This document shows positions 45,567 to 52,556 of a stretch of 64,000 nt of DNA, in pieces. The translations under genes were made by a program, and so were the position numbers. The notes beneath the pieces are model-generated. The model did no database searches, had not been told where the DNA came from, and was given only the letters and a program-made list of their open reading frames with translations. The stretch is from contig NZ_KK211140.1 in the NCBI RefSeq assembly GCF_000620465.1, positions 747,964-811,963 on the forward strand, in the 5' to 3' direction. Position 1 is the first letter of the stretch, and the number at the start of each line of letters is the position of its first letter. The stretch comes from Ralstonia sp. UNC404CL21Col (GTDB lineage Bacteria > Pseudomonadota > Gammaproteobacteria > Burkholderiales > Burkholderiaceae).

Positions 45567-46427
45567 ATGCACGCCCAGATCGAATCCTTCTTCGACCCCG
45601 ATACCTGCACCGTGACCTACGTGGTGCACGCGGGGCCCGGCACGCCGTGCGCCGTGATCGATTCCGTACTCGATTACGACCCGAAATCGGGCCGCACGAC
45701 GACGCGGTCCGCGGACCGGGTTGCGGCATTCATCGAAGCGCAGGCCTTGCGTGTCGAATGGCTGCTGGAGACGCACGCGCATGCCGATCACCTCTCGGCC
45801 GCGCCGTATCTGCGTGGGCGTTTCGGCGGGCGCATCGCCATTGGCGAGCGTATTCGCGTCGTGCAGGGCGTGTTCAAGCCCATCTTCAATCTCGAGCCGG
45901 CATTCATGCTCGATGGCTCACAGTTCGATCATCTGTTCGCGCCGGACGAGGTGTTCCATATCGGCGATCTGCAAGCCAAGGCGCTTGCCGTGCCGGGCCA
46001 CACGCCGGCGGACATGGCGTATCAGGTGGGCGATGCAGTGTTTGTGGGCGACACGCTGTTCATGCCCGACGTGGGCACCGCGCGCTGCGATTTTCCGGGC
46101 GGGAATGCGGCCACGCTGTATCAGTCGATCCGCCGCCTGTTGGATCTGCCGCCGGAGACGCGGCTCTACATGTGCCACGACTATCCGCCCGCCGGCCGCG
46201 AAGCCGTGTGCCACACCACCGTGGCCGAGCAGCGCCGCGCCAACATCCATGTACGTGATGGCGTGACCGAGGCCGAGTTCGTCGAGATGCGCACGAAGCG
46301 CGATGCCACGCTCGGCATGCCCACGCTGATGCTGCCCGCCATTCAGGTGAACATTCGCGCGGGCTTGTTGCCGCCGGCGGAGCCGAACGGCGTGCAGTAC
46401 CTCAAGATTCCGCTGAACGCGCTGTAA
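45567..46427 (+). CDS. blh: Metallo-beta-lactamase-fold persulfide dioxygenase (Blh/ETHE1-like)
   Basis: The 286-residue protein carries the metal motif THAHADH at residues 69-75, AVPGHTPADMAYQ, VFVGDTLFMPDVGTARCDFP and CHDYPP. This is the pattern of ETHE1/Blh enzymes, which use iron and oxygen to oxidise glutathione persulfide to sulfite. The DUF442 domain that precedes the hydrolase domain in BigR-associated Blh proteins is missing here. The neighbouring BigR-like regulator and TauE/SafE exporter support a sulfide-detoxification unit. Confidence 0.87.
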   Translation: MHAQIESFFDPDTCTVTYVVHAGPGTPCAVIDSVLDYDPKSGRTTTRSADRVAAFIEAQALRVEWLLETHAHADHLSAAPYLRGRFGGRIAIGERIRVVQGVFKPIFNLEPAFMLDGSQFDHLFAPDEVFHIGDLQAKALAVPGHTPADMAYQVGDAVFVGDTLFMPDVGTARCDFPGGNAATLYQSIRRLLDLPPETRLYMCHDYPPAGREAVCHTTVAEQRRANIHVRDGVTEAEFVEMRTKRDATLGMPTLMLPAIQVNIRAGLLPPAEPNGVQYLKIPLNAL

Positions 46428-46430
46428 CGC

Positions 46431-47327
46431 TCAAGGTGCAAGTAGCGCGGCCCGCGCTGCCGTCAGCACTTGGCGGCTGAGTTCGTCGAGCAGCACGGAG
46501 GCGGCCCGCGCGTGCTGCCAATACAGCGGAACGTCCAACGGCGTATCCGGCACCAGCTCGACCAGCGAACCGTCTTCAAGATGCTGCGCAATCAGCGCAT
46601 GCGGATGCAGCCCCCAGCCCATGCCCGCCACGGCCGCGGTCACAAACGCCTGTGACGACGGCAGCAGATGGCGCGGCAATTCCACGTGTCGATGGCACAG
46701 GCGCCGCGCCCAGGTGGCTTGCAATGCATCCTTGGTGTTGAACACGAGGCAGGGCGCTTTCGCCAGTTCACCTGCGCCGACACCGTCCGCGAAATATTGC
46801 TGCACGAAAGCGGGGCTGGCCGCCGCCAGATAACGCATGGCCCCGAGAGGACGGCTGTTGCAGCCCGCCGCCGGCCGAGCCGCGGCGGTAACAGCCGCCA
46901 GCACGGCACCGCTGCGCAGCCATTCGCTGGTGTGATCCTGGTCATCCACGGCCACCTCCATCAACACCGGGTGGGCCGCAGCGAATGTGGCGATGGCCGG
47001 CGTGAGCCACGTCGCCAGGCTGTCCGCATTCACGGCAATGGGCAGCGCAACGCGCGCGACGCCTTCCGGCGCCAGCGTTGGCAGCGCGCCTTGCAGTTCC
47101 TGTTCGAGCAGACGCACGCGATCGACGTGCTGGCAAAGCCGCCGGCCGGTTTCGGTCGGGCGGCACGGCTGGTCGCGCACGACCAGCGCGCAGCCGACGC
47201 GCTCTTCCAGCAACCGGATCCGCTGCGAAATGGCCGATGGCGTGACATGCAGTGCGCGGGCTGCCCGTTCGAAACTGCCTTCTCGGATGACGGCAGCCAA
47301 CGCCGCCAGGGCGGAATAATCCAGCAC
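46431..47327 (-). CDS. argP: LysR-family regulator ArgP
   Basis: ArgP activates the arginine/lysine exporter ArgO. The 298-residue protein has the LysR helix-turn-helix in ARALHVTPSAISQRIRLLEERVG and a substrate-binding domain. It starts with GTG at 47327 and is divergent from the LysE/ArgO-type exporter, with 74 bp between them containing a long perfect dyad. This gene order is the standard one for ArgP-ArgO. Confidence 0.92.
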   Translation of the reverse strand: MLDYSALAALAAVIREGSFERAARALHVTPSAISQRIRLLEERVGCALVVRDQPCRPTETGRRLCQHVDRVRLLEQELQGALPTLAPEGVARVALPIAVNADSLATWLTPAIATFAAAHPVLMEVAVDDQDHTSEWLRSGAVLAAVTAAARPAAGCNSRPLGAMRYLAAASPAFVQQYFADGVGAGELAKAPCLVFNTKDALQATWARRLCHRHVELPRHLLPSSQAFVTAAVAGMGWGLHPHALIAQHLEDGSLVELVPDTPLDVPLYWQHARAASVLLDELSRQVLTAARAALLAP

Positions 47328-47346
47328 GTAAATTAGAGAAACTGAA

Positions 47347-47380
47347 TTGAATGAAGAAAAGATAGTTTGTCTTCATTCAA
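47347..47380. promoter_or_regulatory. Perfect 10-bp dyad between argP and argO
   Basis: TTGAATGAAG (47347-47356) and CTTCATTCAA (47371-47380) are exact inverted repeats with a 14-bp spacer. This is a likely ArgP operator. Confidence 0.7.
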
Positions 47381-47401
47381 TCGGGCCGGCAAGCTGCGCG
47401 C

Positions 47402-48043
47402 ATGACGACCTCGATTGCAACTTCCTCTTCCGTCTTCCTGCAGGGCTTGGCCTTGAGCTTTGGCCTGATCGTGGCCATCGGCGCGCAGAACGCGTTCGTG
47501 CTGCGTCAGGGCCTGCGCCGTGAGCATGTGGGCAGCGTCGTGCTGTTCTGTGCGATGGCCGATGCGGTGCTGATCCTGGCGGGCGTGCTGGGCATGGCGC
47601 AGGCGTTGGGCGAACGACCCAGCCTCGCGCGATTTCTTGCGTTGGCGGGCGCCGCGTTCCTGTTGCTGTATGGCGTGCAGGCGCTGCGGCGCGCGCGGCA
47701 TTCCAACCAGTTACGGGCGTCCGCAGGCGGAGACGGCCTCAGCCGGCGCGCGGCGCTGGCGCAGGCGGCGGCCTTTACGTTGCTCAATCCGCACGTCTAT
47801 CTGGATACGGTGCTGCTCGTGGGCAGCATTGGCGCGCAGCAAGCCTCGGCATTGCGTGGCTGGTTTGTGGCGGGCGCAGGGTCGGCCAGCCTCTTCTGGT
47901 TTGTGTCGCTGGGGTTTGGCGCGCGCTGGCTCGCACCATGGTTTGCCCGGCCGAAGGCGTGGCAGGTGCTGGACGGGTTGATTGGCGTGACGATGCTGGT
48001 GCTGTCCGCCTTGCTGCTGCGCCACGCCCTGGGCGGTTTTTGA
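47402..48043 (+). CDS. argO: LysE/ArgO-family arginine/lysine exporter
   Basis: The 213-residue membrane protein has about six transmembrane segments and the signature LIVAIGAQNAFVLRQGLRREH of LysE/ArgO, then LNPHVYLDTVLLVGSIGAQ. It exports basic amino acids. It is divergent from argP, which supports the assignment. It is distinct from the RhtB-type exporter in the car operon. Confidence 0.92.
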   Translation: MTTSIATSSSVFLQGLALSFGLIVAIGAQNAFVLRQGLRREHVGSVVLFCAMADAVLILAGVLGMAQALGERPSLARFLALAGAAFLLLYGVQALRRARHSNQLRASAGGDGLSRRAALAQAAAFTLLNPHVYLDTVLLVGSIGAQQASALRGWFVAGAGSASLFWFVSLGFGARWLAPWFARPKAWQVLDGLIGVTMLVLSALLLRHALGGF

Positions 48044-48070
48044 TTCGGTTCCGTGCCCGTTCGGTGCCTG

Positions 48071-48298
48071 TTATGCCGCCGCCGCCAGCATGCCCTTGCG
48101 CGCGCGGAGCACGCCCAACGACTTCAACAACGCATGCCCCTGCAGCGTGACGCGCGGCTCGCTCACGCCGGGGCTTGGGCGTTCCAGCGTGATGAGCTGG
48201 AGCGCCAGCAGCGTTTCCATATCGAGCGTATCCAGGTCCCGTGGGTGCGAGTCGCCGCAGAGCAGAACCAGCGTCGCAATTTCGTGTGGGCTCAGCAT
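48071..48298 (-). CDS. Small conserved hypothetical protein
   Basis: The 75-residue product starts MLSPHEIATLVLLCGDSHPR and contains a helical, Leu-rich middle and a basic end. It has no signal peptide or obvious membrane segment. The N-terminal part could be a winged-helix-like fold (LITLERPSPGVSEPRVTLQG resembles a wing), but this is only an impression. It is convergent with argO. Confidence 0.6.
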   Translation of the reverse strand: MLSPHEIATLVLLCGDSHPRDLDTLDMETLLALQLITLERPSPGVSEPRVTLQGHALLKSLGVLRARKGMLAAAA

Positions 48299-48598
48299 CG
48301 TTGTCTCCAGCTTGTTTTGTAAGGGACGGTGCTTGTTTTGTCGCGCGGATGGCCTTTGTACAAAACCGTGCGTAAGCGTTACTGCATGGCCTGCATCGGA
48401 GGCGCGAACGGTCGCTCTGCGATGTGCTGTCAGGCGATCTGAAGTGCGTTTCCTTTGGCCCAGACGCCGGCGTTTGTCGCATCGGGCGCGGGGGAGGACG
48501 CAATTGCCATTCCCGACTCAGCACTGCGTTGTTGGCAGGGCGGTATGTGTCCTGCTGACCGACATACGTTCAGCACGAGAAGGACGCGAGGAGGCGAA
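48299..48598. other. 300-bp intergenic region with repeated CTTGTTTTGT elements
   Basis: CTTGTTTTGT occurs at 48311-48320 and 48332-48341, 21 bp apart, and ACAAAAC follows in inverse orientation at about 48361-48367. TTTGTACAAA (about 48356-48365) is a perfect palindrome. The rest shows no accepted gene. These may be operator sites for the small gene to the left or the avidin-like gene to the right. Confidence 0.4.
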
Positions 48599-48949
48599 AT
48601 GGCAACCTGGACGGGCAGTTGGCGGAACCAGTACGGCTCCGTCGTGACATTGAAAGAAGAGGGCGAGCGGCTGTCCGGCACATTCCGCACGGCGCTGCAC
48701 GACAGCGGCTTCTTTGGGCGGGATTACGACGTGGTCGGAACCTGCCACGGGGACTGCATCGCATTCGCCTTTGCTGGAGCCACCCCCAAGGGCGACATGG
48801 TGTGCGCGTTCACCGGCGTGCTGCGAGCGGGGAGGTTGGAGACGGTCTGGCACGTTGTGTCTGATCAGGCGACAGAGGGCGACGGCAAGCGCCCGTGGCC
48901 GCACGCGGTCATGACCAACGCCGACACGTTCGAGCGTGTCTCGGAATAG
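48599..48949 (+). CDS. Avidin/streptavidin-like protein
   Basis: The 116-residue protein has the avidin pattern: TWTGSWRNQYGSVVTL at the start (compare streptavidin WYNQLGS), LSGTFRTAL, CAFTGVL, ETVWHVV and the end NADTFERVSE (compare HDTFTKV). Asn10, Ser14, Trp84, Trp100 and Asp109 correspond to biotin contacts. Two or more of the Trp positions lining the pocket are Phe instead (Phe56/58 and Phe71). There is no signal peptide, so it would be cytosolic. A strong GAGGAGG ribosome binding site supports the start. Biotin binding is plausible but affinity is unknown. Confidence 0.82.
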   Translation: MATWTGSWRNQYGSVVTLKEEGERLSGTFRTALHDSGFFGRDYDVVGTCHGDCIAFAFAGATPKGDMVCAFTGVLRAGRLETVWHVVSDQATEGDGKRPWPHAVMTNADTFERVSE

Positions 48950-48958
48950 GCGGCGGCG

Positions 48959-49417
48959 TCAGCCGCGCTTTCTTGCGGCGCGCACCTGCGGTTCAGCGGC
49001 CGGTTGTTCCAGCGGCCGGAGGTTCATCTTGTCGAACACGCGGCGGGCGCGGTCGGCGCAGTCTTCGCCGTCGGGCTCGTGGTCCACTTCGCGGATGAGC
49101 GCAAGCAGGTCGCGCTTGTTTTGCGCCAGGCGCTGCTCGAGCACGCCGATTTCCGCGACCTTGCTGTGCAGCGCTTGCAGCAGGTCTTCGCGTGGCCACG
49201 CGCCTTGGTGTCCGGGCAAGAGCGCGCGAATCTCTTCCAGCGAGAATCCCGCGCTTTGCGCGCGCAGGATGATCTGCAGCCGCGTCACCGATTCCGGCGC
49301 GTACTCCCGATAGCCGTTGGATTGGCGCTCCGCCGGCTGCAACAGGCCGCTGGCTTCATAAAACCGGATGCGGGAGGCGGCCACGCCGCTCAGGCGGGCC
49401 AGTTCACCAATCTTCAT
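48959..49417 (-). CDS. MerR-family transcriptional regulator
   Basis: The 152-residue protein starts MKIGELARLSGVAASRIRFYE, the MerR DNA-binding domain, followed by a coiled-coil dimer helix (about 80-115). One Cys (in GEDCADRARR) is near the C-terminus, with no CxC or metal-binding loop, so it probably senses an organic or redox signal. It is divergent from an old-yellow-enzyme gene and should control it. The start at 49417 is chosen because the DNA-binding domain begins there. Confidence 0.9.
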   Translation of the reverse strand: MKIGELARLSGVAASRIRFYEASGLLQPAERQSNGYREYAPESVTRLQIILRAQSAGFSLEEIRALLPGHQGAWPREDLLQALHSKVAEIGVLEQRLAQNKRDLLALIREVDHEPDGEDCADRARRVFDKMNLRPLEQPAAEPQVRAARKRG

Positions 49418-49434
49418 GTGCGTGCTCCGCAGAC

Positions 49435-49465
49435 TTGACATTCAAGTTGACTTTAAGCTTAGGGT
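49435..49465 (+). promoter_or_regulatory. MerR-type promoter with 19-bp spacer
   Basis: TTGACA (49435-49440), 19 bp, TAGGGT (49460-49465). Inside the spacer TTCAAGT-TG-ACTTTAA (49441-49456) is a dyad like SoxR-family operators. The long spacer with a central dyad is the hallmark of MerR-activated promoters. Confidence 0.75.
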
Positions 49466-49505
49466 TCAGGTGTCGTCAAATGTCAAATCCTTCGCGGATG
49501 CCACC

Positions 49506-50741
49506 ATGAAACTCTTCACGCCCCTCGTTCTGCCCAACGGCGCGGTGATTCCAAACCGCCTGGCCAAAGCCGCCATGGAAGAAAACATGGCCGATGCCGA
49601 TCACGCGCCTTCCGACGCGTTGCTGCGTCTGTATCAGGCCTGGGCCGCAGGCGGTGCCGGCCTGATCCTGACCGGCAATGTGATGGTCGACCACCGGGCC
49701 ATGACCGGCCCCAACGGCGTCGTGCTGGAAGACGGCGCGCATCTCGAACGCTTTCGCCGCTGGGCCGAGGCGGCGCGCGCACATGGTGCGCATGCGTGGG
49801 TGCAGATCAACCATCCGGGGCGCCAGATGCCGGCATCGCTCGGGCAGCCGACGGTGGCGCCTTCGGCAGTCCCGCTGGCGCTGGGCGCGCTGTCCAAGCA
49901 GTTTCCGATGCCGCGCGAGATGACCGAGGCGGATATCCGCGACGTCCAGCAGCGCTTCACGCGCAGCGCGCAACTGGCCGAGCAGAGCGGCTTTACCGGC
50001 GTGCAGATCCACGCCGCGCATGGCTATCTGCTGAGCCAGTTTCTGTCGCCCATTTCCAACCGTCGGCAGGACCAGTGGGGCGGCCCGATCGAGAATCGCG
50101 CGCGCCTGCTGCTCGATATCGTGCGCAGCGTGCGCGCCGCCGTGTCGCCGGAGTTTGTGGTGGCGGTCAAGCTGAACTCCGCCGATTTCCAGCGCGGCGG
50201 CTTCAGCCCCGACGACGCGAAGCAAGTGGTCGAGCTGCTCAACCCGCTGGGCGTCGACCTCGTTGAATTGTCCGGCGGCAGCTACGAAGTGCCGGCCATG
50301 CAAGGGCAGGCGCGCGATGGCCGCACACTGGCCCGCGAAGCGTATTTCCTGGAATTCGCCCGCGACATTGCCGGCATTGCCCGCATGCCGCTGATGGTCA
50401 CGGGCGGCATCCGGCGCCGCGCGGTGGCGGAGCAGGTGGTCGACAGCGGCGTCGATATGGTGGGCATTGCGACGGCGCTGTCCATCGATCCGAACCTGCC
50501 GCGGGACTGGGCGCGCGGCAAGAACAGCGCGCCGGTGCTGCAGCCCATCACGTGGAAGAACAAGGCGCTGGGCGCACTCGCCAACATGGCTGTCGTCAAG
50601 TTTCAGCTCGGCCGGTTGAGCAAGGGGCGCACGACGGCCCCTGGCGTGTCGCCCCTGCGTGCGCTGATCGAGCAGCAATTGGCCGCGGCCTGCCAGTCGC
50701 GGCGCTATCGCCGGTGGGCGGCGCAACGTCAGGCGCGCTAG
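49506..50741 (+). CDS. NADH:flavin oxidoreductase, old yellow enzyme family
   Basis: The 411-residue flavoenzyme has a TIM-barrel fold with LVLPNGAVIPNRLAKAAM at the FMN site, QINHPGRQMP, FTGVQIHAAHGYLLSQFLSP with the catalytic His region, and NRRQDQWGGPIENRARLL. It reduces activated C=C bonds or electrophiles using NAD(P)H; the natural substrate is unknown. The divergent MerR gene and its operator suggest induction by a reactive compound. Start ATG at 49506. Confidence 0.9.
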   Translation: MKLFTPLVLPNGAVIPNRLAKAAMEENMADADHAPSDALLRLYQAWAAGGAGLILTGNVMVDHRAMTGPNGVVLEDGAHLERFRRWAEAARAHGAHAWVQINHPGRQMPASLGQPTVAPSAVPLALGALSKQFPMPREMTEADIRDVQQRFTRSAQLAEQSGFTGVQIHAAHGYLLSQFLSPISNRRQDQWGGPIENRARLLLDIVRSVRAAVSPEFVVAVKLNSADFQRGGFSPDDAKQVVELLNPLGVDLVELSGGSYEVPAMQGQARDGRTLAREAYFLEFARDIAGIARMPLMVTGGIRRRAVAEQVVDSGVDMVGIATALSIDPNLPRDWARGKNSAPVLQPITWKNKALGALANMAVVKFQLGRLSKGRTTAPGVSPLRALIEQQLAAACQSRRYRRWAAQRQAR

Positions 50742-50831
50742 CCGTATTTTCTGACCGGACGGGCGCGAGCTTAACGGTGCGCCGCGTCTCTTGTAGATTC
50801 ATGTTTTGCCTGACCGATCGGAAAGCACGAC

Positions 50832-51665
50832 ATGAAACACGTCACTCTGCCCAACGGCGAACGCGTCCCTGCACTCGGCATGGGCACCTGGAACATGGGC
50901 GACGACCGCGCCACGCGCGCCGAAGAAATCGCCACGCTGCGCTTGGGCCTCGACCTGGGCTTGCGGCTGATCGACACGGCCGAGATGTACGGCGAAGGCC
51001 GCTCTGAATCGCTGATTGGCGAGGCCATTGCCGGACGGCGCGATGAGGTCTTTCTTGTCAGCAAGGTCTATCCGCACAACGCCAGCCGGCGCGGTATCGC
51101 CGCGGCGTGCGAGCGCAGCCTGCGCCGGCTCGGCACCGACCGGCTCGATCTGTACCTGCTGCACTGGCGTGGCGATGTGCCGTTCGAAGACACGTTGGAA
51201 GGCCTGCAGGCCCTGCAGCGCGAAGGCAAGATCCGCCAGTACGGCGTGAGCAATCTCGACCTGTCCGACATGGAGGAGTGGTGGGACGCGCCCGGCGGCG
51301 ATCAGACCGCCGTCAACCAGCTGCTCTACAACCTGAGCCGGCGCGGCATCGAGTGGGATCTGTTGCCCTGGCTGCGCGAGCGCCGCGTGCCGGTGATGGC
51401 CTATTCGCCCATCGAGCAGGCGCGGCTCGTTCGGCATCCGAAGCTGGTGCGCTTCGCCCAGGCGTGCGGCATGACGCCGGCACAGGTGGCACTCGCGTGG
51501 CTGCTGGCGAATGACGACATCATCGCGATTCCCAAGACCGGCCACCGTGACCGCTTGCGCGAGAACATCGGGGCGCTGTCGCACACGCTCACGGCTGAGC
51601 AGCTTGCGACGCTGGACAGCATTTTCCCGCCGCCCAAGGGGCCGCGCGCGCTGGAGATGCTCTGA
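50832..51665 (+). CDS. Aldo/keto reductase
   Basis: The 277-residue NADPH-dependent reductase has the catalytic tetrad Asp-Tyr-Lys-His, visible as LRLIDTAEMYGEGRSE, FLVSKVYPHNA and YLLHWRGDVP. The cofactor site shows IPKTGHRDRLRENIG. It follows the old-yellow-enzyme gene by 90 bp on the same strand and may belong to the same detoxification response. Confidence 0.92.
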   Translation: MKHVTLPNGERVPALGMGTWNMGDDRATRAEEIATLRLGLDLGLRLIDTAEMYGEGRSESLIGEAIAGRRDEVFLVSKVYPHNASRRGIAAACERSLRRLGTDRLDLYLLHWRGDVPFEDTLEGLQALQREGKIRQYGVSNLDLSDMEEWWDAPGGDQTAVNQLLYNLSRRGIEWDLLPWLRERRVPVMAYSPIEQARLVRHPKLVRFAQACGMTPAQVALAWLLANDDIIAIPKTGHRDRLRENIGALSHTLTAEQLATLDSIFPPPKGPRALEML

Positions 51666-51686
51666 GCGGCTAAGCGCGCTAAGCGC

Positions 51687-52106
51687 TCAGCGCGACTTCG
51701 CCAGGTAGCGCGCGTGGTCGACGTAGCCCATCAGGTAGACGCGGGCCTTCTCGCGCGTGTCTTGGGTGACGCGGTCGGCGGCCTTGCGCGCGCCGGATGA
51801 AGACATCGACGTGCTGAGGTGGTCGCGGAAACCGTCGTGCATGGTGCGCAGGTCGCTTTCGCACGCGTCGAGCGCGGAGGCGACCACAGCCTTCGTCTGC
51901 GTGGTGCCCGGCACGCCGCTATCGGCCTGGCGCTGCACGCACGCCATGTAGTTGGCGCGCAGCACCTGCCAGCCGTTGTCTACGCTGGCGTCAGTGGCGG
52001 CCGCAGCGGCGGTGGTCGAATCAACGGGCTGCTGTTGCGGGTGCGATGCGCAGGCACCGAGCAAGGCCAGCAGGACAAGAGACGAGCAAGTCAGGGCTTT
52101 TTCCAT
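51687..52106 (-). CDS. Small outer-membrane lipoprotein of unknown function
   Basis: The 139-residue precursor begins MEKALTCSSLVLLALLGACA with lipobox LLGAC. The mature part has a Thr/Ala-rich linker and a helical domain with Cys residues (YMACVQRQ and DACESDL) that could form a disulfide. I recognise no characterised family. It is convergent with the aldo-keto reductase gene. A terminator and repeat array lie upstream. Confidence 0.75.
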   Translation of the reverse strand: MEKALTCSSLVLLALLGACASHPQQQPVDSTTAAAAATDASVDNGWQVLRANYMACVQRQADSGVPGTTQTKAVVASALDACESDLRTMHDGFRDHLSTSMSSSGARKAADRVTQDTREKARVYLMGYVDHARYLAKSR

Positions 52107-52185
52107 GGCATGGAATGTACTGCAGGGCCTCGCTGCTTGCGCTACGCGAAGTCGACCGGGATGCACGCCGTAACATTTGGAAACG

Positions 52186-52211
52186 AAAAAGGGCGCTGAC
52201 GAAACGCCCTT
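52186..52211 (-). terminator. Terminator of the acdS-aceE transcript
   Basis: On the minus strand AAGGGCG and CGCCCTT pair around a 9-nt loop and are followed by TTTCGTTT. It lies 345 bp after the aceE stop, so the transcript has a long 3' end that includes the repeat array. Confidence 0.75.
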
Positions 52212-52337
52212 GGCTGAACCCGCCGCACGACCGATTTCAGAAGACCCTGCCTGGGCGTATTTCGCTGCGCCGATGCATCGACCGCAGCGAGCGCCGCGAT
52301 TCAGCCTGCCACGCACCGACACTAAAGCGAGACGCGC

Positions 52338-52548
52338 GAGCCAAAAAGCTCGGGCCGTCGAGCAAAAAGCCTCGCGGGCCGAGTTCTGAGCCTCAACCGC
52401 CGAGCAAAAAGCTCGACACGCGGAGCAAAAAGCTCGGCACGTGGAGCAAAAAGCTCGGCACGTCGAGCAATTAGCGCCACACGCCGAGCAAAAAGCCTCA
52501 AACGTCGAGCTTCGATCTCCGCGAGCCGAGCTGAGTGCCTCGCGAGTG
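52338..52548. repeat. Tandem array of ten 21-bp units (short hairpins; 7-codon heptads on the minus strand)
   Basis: Ten units start with GAG(C) and have a period of 21 bp (the first is 22 bp). The best-conserved form is GAGCAAAAAGCTCGGCACGT. Many units can fold as GAGC-A5-GCTC hairpins. On the minus strand a 106-codon frame (52322-52642) reads the array as heptads of the type RRAELFA or PRVELFA without stops, and overlaps the last codons of aceE in another frame. Whether it is translated is unknown. The array sits in the aceE 3' region. Confidence 0.85.
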
Positions 52549-52556
52549 CAGCTTGT

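Noticed and set aside
52338-52548. CRISPR array
   Set aside because: Units are 21 bp head-to-tail with no spacers, and there are no cas genes.
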